From NCBI RefSeq assembly GCF_001411555.2, contig NC_049905.1, positions 19,396,097 through 19,460,096 on the forward strand: a stretch of 64,000 nucleotides of DNA, given 5' to 3'. Below the pieces are notes generated by a model. The model saw nothing but the letters and a program-made list of their open reading frames with translations, was not told the origin of the DNA and searched no databases. The stretch is from Juglans regia (taxonomy: Eukaryota > Streptophyta > Magnoliopsida > Fagales > Juglandaceae). The translations under genes were made by a program, and so were the position numbers. Positions 58,817 to 64,000 of this stretch are shown in pieces (position 1 is the first letter of the stretch; the number at the start of each line of letters is the position of its first letter).

Positions 58817-59241
58817 TGTTATGAGTAAACTAGCGAATTTACCCAGAATGTAGAACAACCAGAATGTAAGAGTAACTGCAGAAGAATATCAAATCAGAGA
58901 ACAAACAAGAACACAATTGAGAAAAACCCAAGAATCACTTCTTGATTCTTGGAAGAGGCATTCGAGGAACCTCCAACCTCCAGACAAATTCTTATTGATA
59001 CTTCTCCACCCCAGTATTTACAATGCACTCAGTATTTATAATACTCGAGTGGCAAAATGCCCCGTATTGCAATGTAACAAACTCGCCGCCTTAACCCCAT
59101 TTCAGTTAAAACTGTTATTCATCCTATACTTAAAAAAACTCACCGTTTCATTAAACATAAAACTCTCCGTTTAAACCCCTCATCTCTCTTGACTGATTCC
59201 CCTTTATTAACTAACTTCCTAACTAACTTCCAGCCATTACA
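58817..59241 (-). repeat. 5' LTR of the chromovirus
   Basis: 425 bp, with an extra CTAACTAACTTC relative to the other LTR. Its outer edge is 5 bp from the hexokinase-like ATG. It is oriented antisense to that gene. Confidence 0.95.
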
Positions 59242-59246
59242 GGTTA

Positions 59247-62580
<3,334 letters not shown>

Positions 62581-64000
62581 TATGTTCAATTACATACAAA
62601 TAGCCCCTGTAAATGTAGAGTTATTTATAGATTGATGTTCTTTATAAAATTTTCCTCTCCCAGTCTTGATTTTCAGGAAGGATAGGATGTCTTTTTGCCT
62701 TTTGAATTTTGCATCCTGAGTCTTTGATTATAAGACACGGGAAGTGGGTTTTATAATCTTCATTTGTTATGATAGAATTGTTCGAGAGATATTGTAGAAT
62801 TCACTTCATATGTCTCTTATCACTTTAAACATTACAATTTAGAGCAGAACATGAGTTTCTAAATCAAGTGGATTCTTGGAGGAAATCCAAACTCCCTAAA
62901 ACTTATTTATATGCAAAATGCAATTTGAACAAGCAAACGACTTAAATCCAAACAGATTATGGAAAAAAAAAAATAGTTTTAAGCCAAACATCGCTGTATC
63001 CTGAAAGTTATATAGCATTTCAAAACATTGCTTCACATAATGTTCCAGTTCCACTTGATATCTTCTAATATCTCAGCTTCTCATCTCAACTCTTCTCAGC
63101 TTCCAACATGTTAAAATTTCACAAGGCAAAAATTTCATTGCAGATGAACAACCATTTTCCCCACATTGATCATGTCACGTGTCTGCAAATTAAGTGCAAA
63201 AAAGTGTCACGACCAACGACAATGAAAAACAAAAACAAAAAGTGATCACTCGCTTTTACAATTATCAAAAATGTTTTTTCTATTCAAAATTAAATAAAAG
63301 ATTTGATACTCACTAATAGCAATTTTTCCCCGGGGAGGGTCAAATTTTCTAACGTGTGACACATTGAAATTAAAAAAAAAAACTATATATAAAATCACAT
63401 CTCGATAATTTTCCATATACACGTAGAAATAAAATTCTAAAAATACAATGTCTTAATATATGTTTCATATTTTAGACGATAATGTTTTATGAAATATTTA
63501 GAATTTGTTTGCTTCAAAGAAACTATCAAGTGATCTTTTAAAATGTCACTATGTATGTTATTTTATTGTTTCATATAAACTCTAGATGTTTTCGTGTCAC
63601 ATTAAGCATATAATACTATAATAGAGATCTTAAATTATTTTTCTTGTATTCTTAATATTGTATAACAAAAAACTTTGGGATCTATATTTATAAGTTTATT
63701 ATTTCTCTTAATTTAGTTTTGATTTAATTTTGGTGAGACCACACTCTTAAATTGGAGAGATATTTCTAAATATATTGAAATTTTATAAAATTTTGCAAAG
63801 CATATGGCCGAGATTATAAATTTTTTTGGGTGGTCATTTTCTATATTTATAAAATATATTATGATTAAAAATTAGTGTATATTTATTTTTCAAAAAATTT
63901 CACAAAATTTTTTGATCACATCTATCAAAGAGTAAATACCTAACGTACCCATGTTTTGATCATAGACTTTTGGTTGGCTCACTCAATCAATTCGAAGTAA
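62581..64000. other. Intergenic, contains duplicated segment copy B
   Basis: AT-rich with no gene. 62925-63220 matches 38860-39842 in several ordered blocks and lacks its MITEs. Confidence 0.5.
62925..63220. repeat. Duplicated non-coding segment, copy B
   Basis: Shared wording includes AGCCAAACATCG-TGTATCC, CTAATATCTCAGCTTC, TGCAGATGAACA and CACGTGTCTGCAAATTAA. The matching blocks are about 80 percent identical by eye. Confidence 0.78.

Larger units (their letters stand above)
53982..59241 (-). mobile_element. Ty3/Gypsy chromovirus, 5.26 kb
   Basis: LTRs at 53982-54394 and 58817-59241 (minus-strand TGTAATGG...CATAACA) are flanked by GGTTA at 53977-53981 and 59242-59246. The order gag, zinc knuckle, protease, RT, RNase H, integrase, chromodomain fixes the class; the short LTRs and size suit a small chromovirus clade such as Reina. 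The LTRs differ at roughly 15 sites plus one 12-bp indel, so about 3-4 percent by eye. Coding is broken at many points, including both reverse transcriptase catalytic Asp residues and the integrase Glu. The right end of the element sits immediately before the start codon of the hexokinase-like pseudogene, separated only by the target duplication. Confidence 0.96.

Overview
This is nuclear DNA from a dicot plant, probably a woody one. The evidence is AT-rich intergenic sequence, GT-AG spliced genes, a class-B heat stress factor, chloroplast EF-G and hexokinase homologues, Copia, chromovirus, LINE and TRIM retroelements, and many MITEs. I cannot name the species; a Fagales tree is a guess from repeat style only.

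Only two genes look intact, both on the minus strand. One is HSFB4-like (13112-14881, 2 exons, 287 aa). The other is LAS1-like (24446-37219, 9 exons, 637 aa), a pre-rRNA ITS2 processing protein with the HEPN motif R153-H154-x3-H158. Every LAS1 splice junction keeps frame, although introns 3 and 5 are swollen by at least five retroposed insertions. Broken genes are a chloroplast EF-G fragment (19730-20163, -), a CNL leucine-rich-repeat fragment (51760-52110, -) and a hexokinase-like gene (59247-62580, +).

Layout. 1-3.1 kb: degenerate short repeats and AT-rich sequence. 3.1-7.5 kb: a decayed Copia element with TSD GGTTA, which lost gag and protease and carries an internal 419-bp tandem duplication. 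7.6-13 kb: MITEs, a 332-bp TRIM and a LINE RNase H remnant. 13.1-15 kb: HSFB4. 15-24 kb: intergenic sequence with a CACTA MITE, the EF-G pseudogene, a hAT-type MITE and a hairpin. 24.4-37.2 kb: LAS1. 37-41 kb: MITE clusters, including a segment duplicated at 63 kb. 41-49.3 kb: a possible CACTA element and a possible giant LTR, both invaded by hAT-type MITEs, plus a minisatellite. 50.4-52.1 kb: a LINE remnant and the CNL fragment. 54-59.2 kb: a chromovirus (minus strand, TSD GGTTA) inserted so that its target-site duplication ends on the base before the hexokinase-like ATG. 59.2-62.6 kb: that pseudogene. The rest is AT-rich.

The genes do not form a pathway. The coherent story is repeated transposon invasion, with insertion boundaries that can be read to the base. 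No prokaryotic-type system, CRISPR array, tRNA or rRNA gene was seen.
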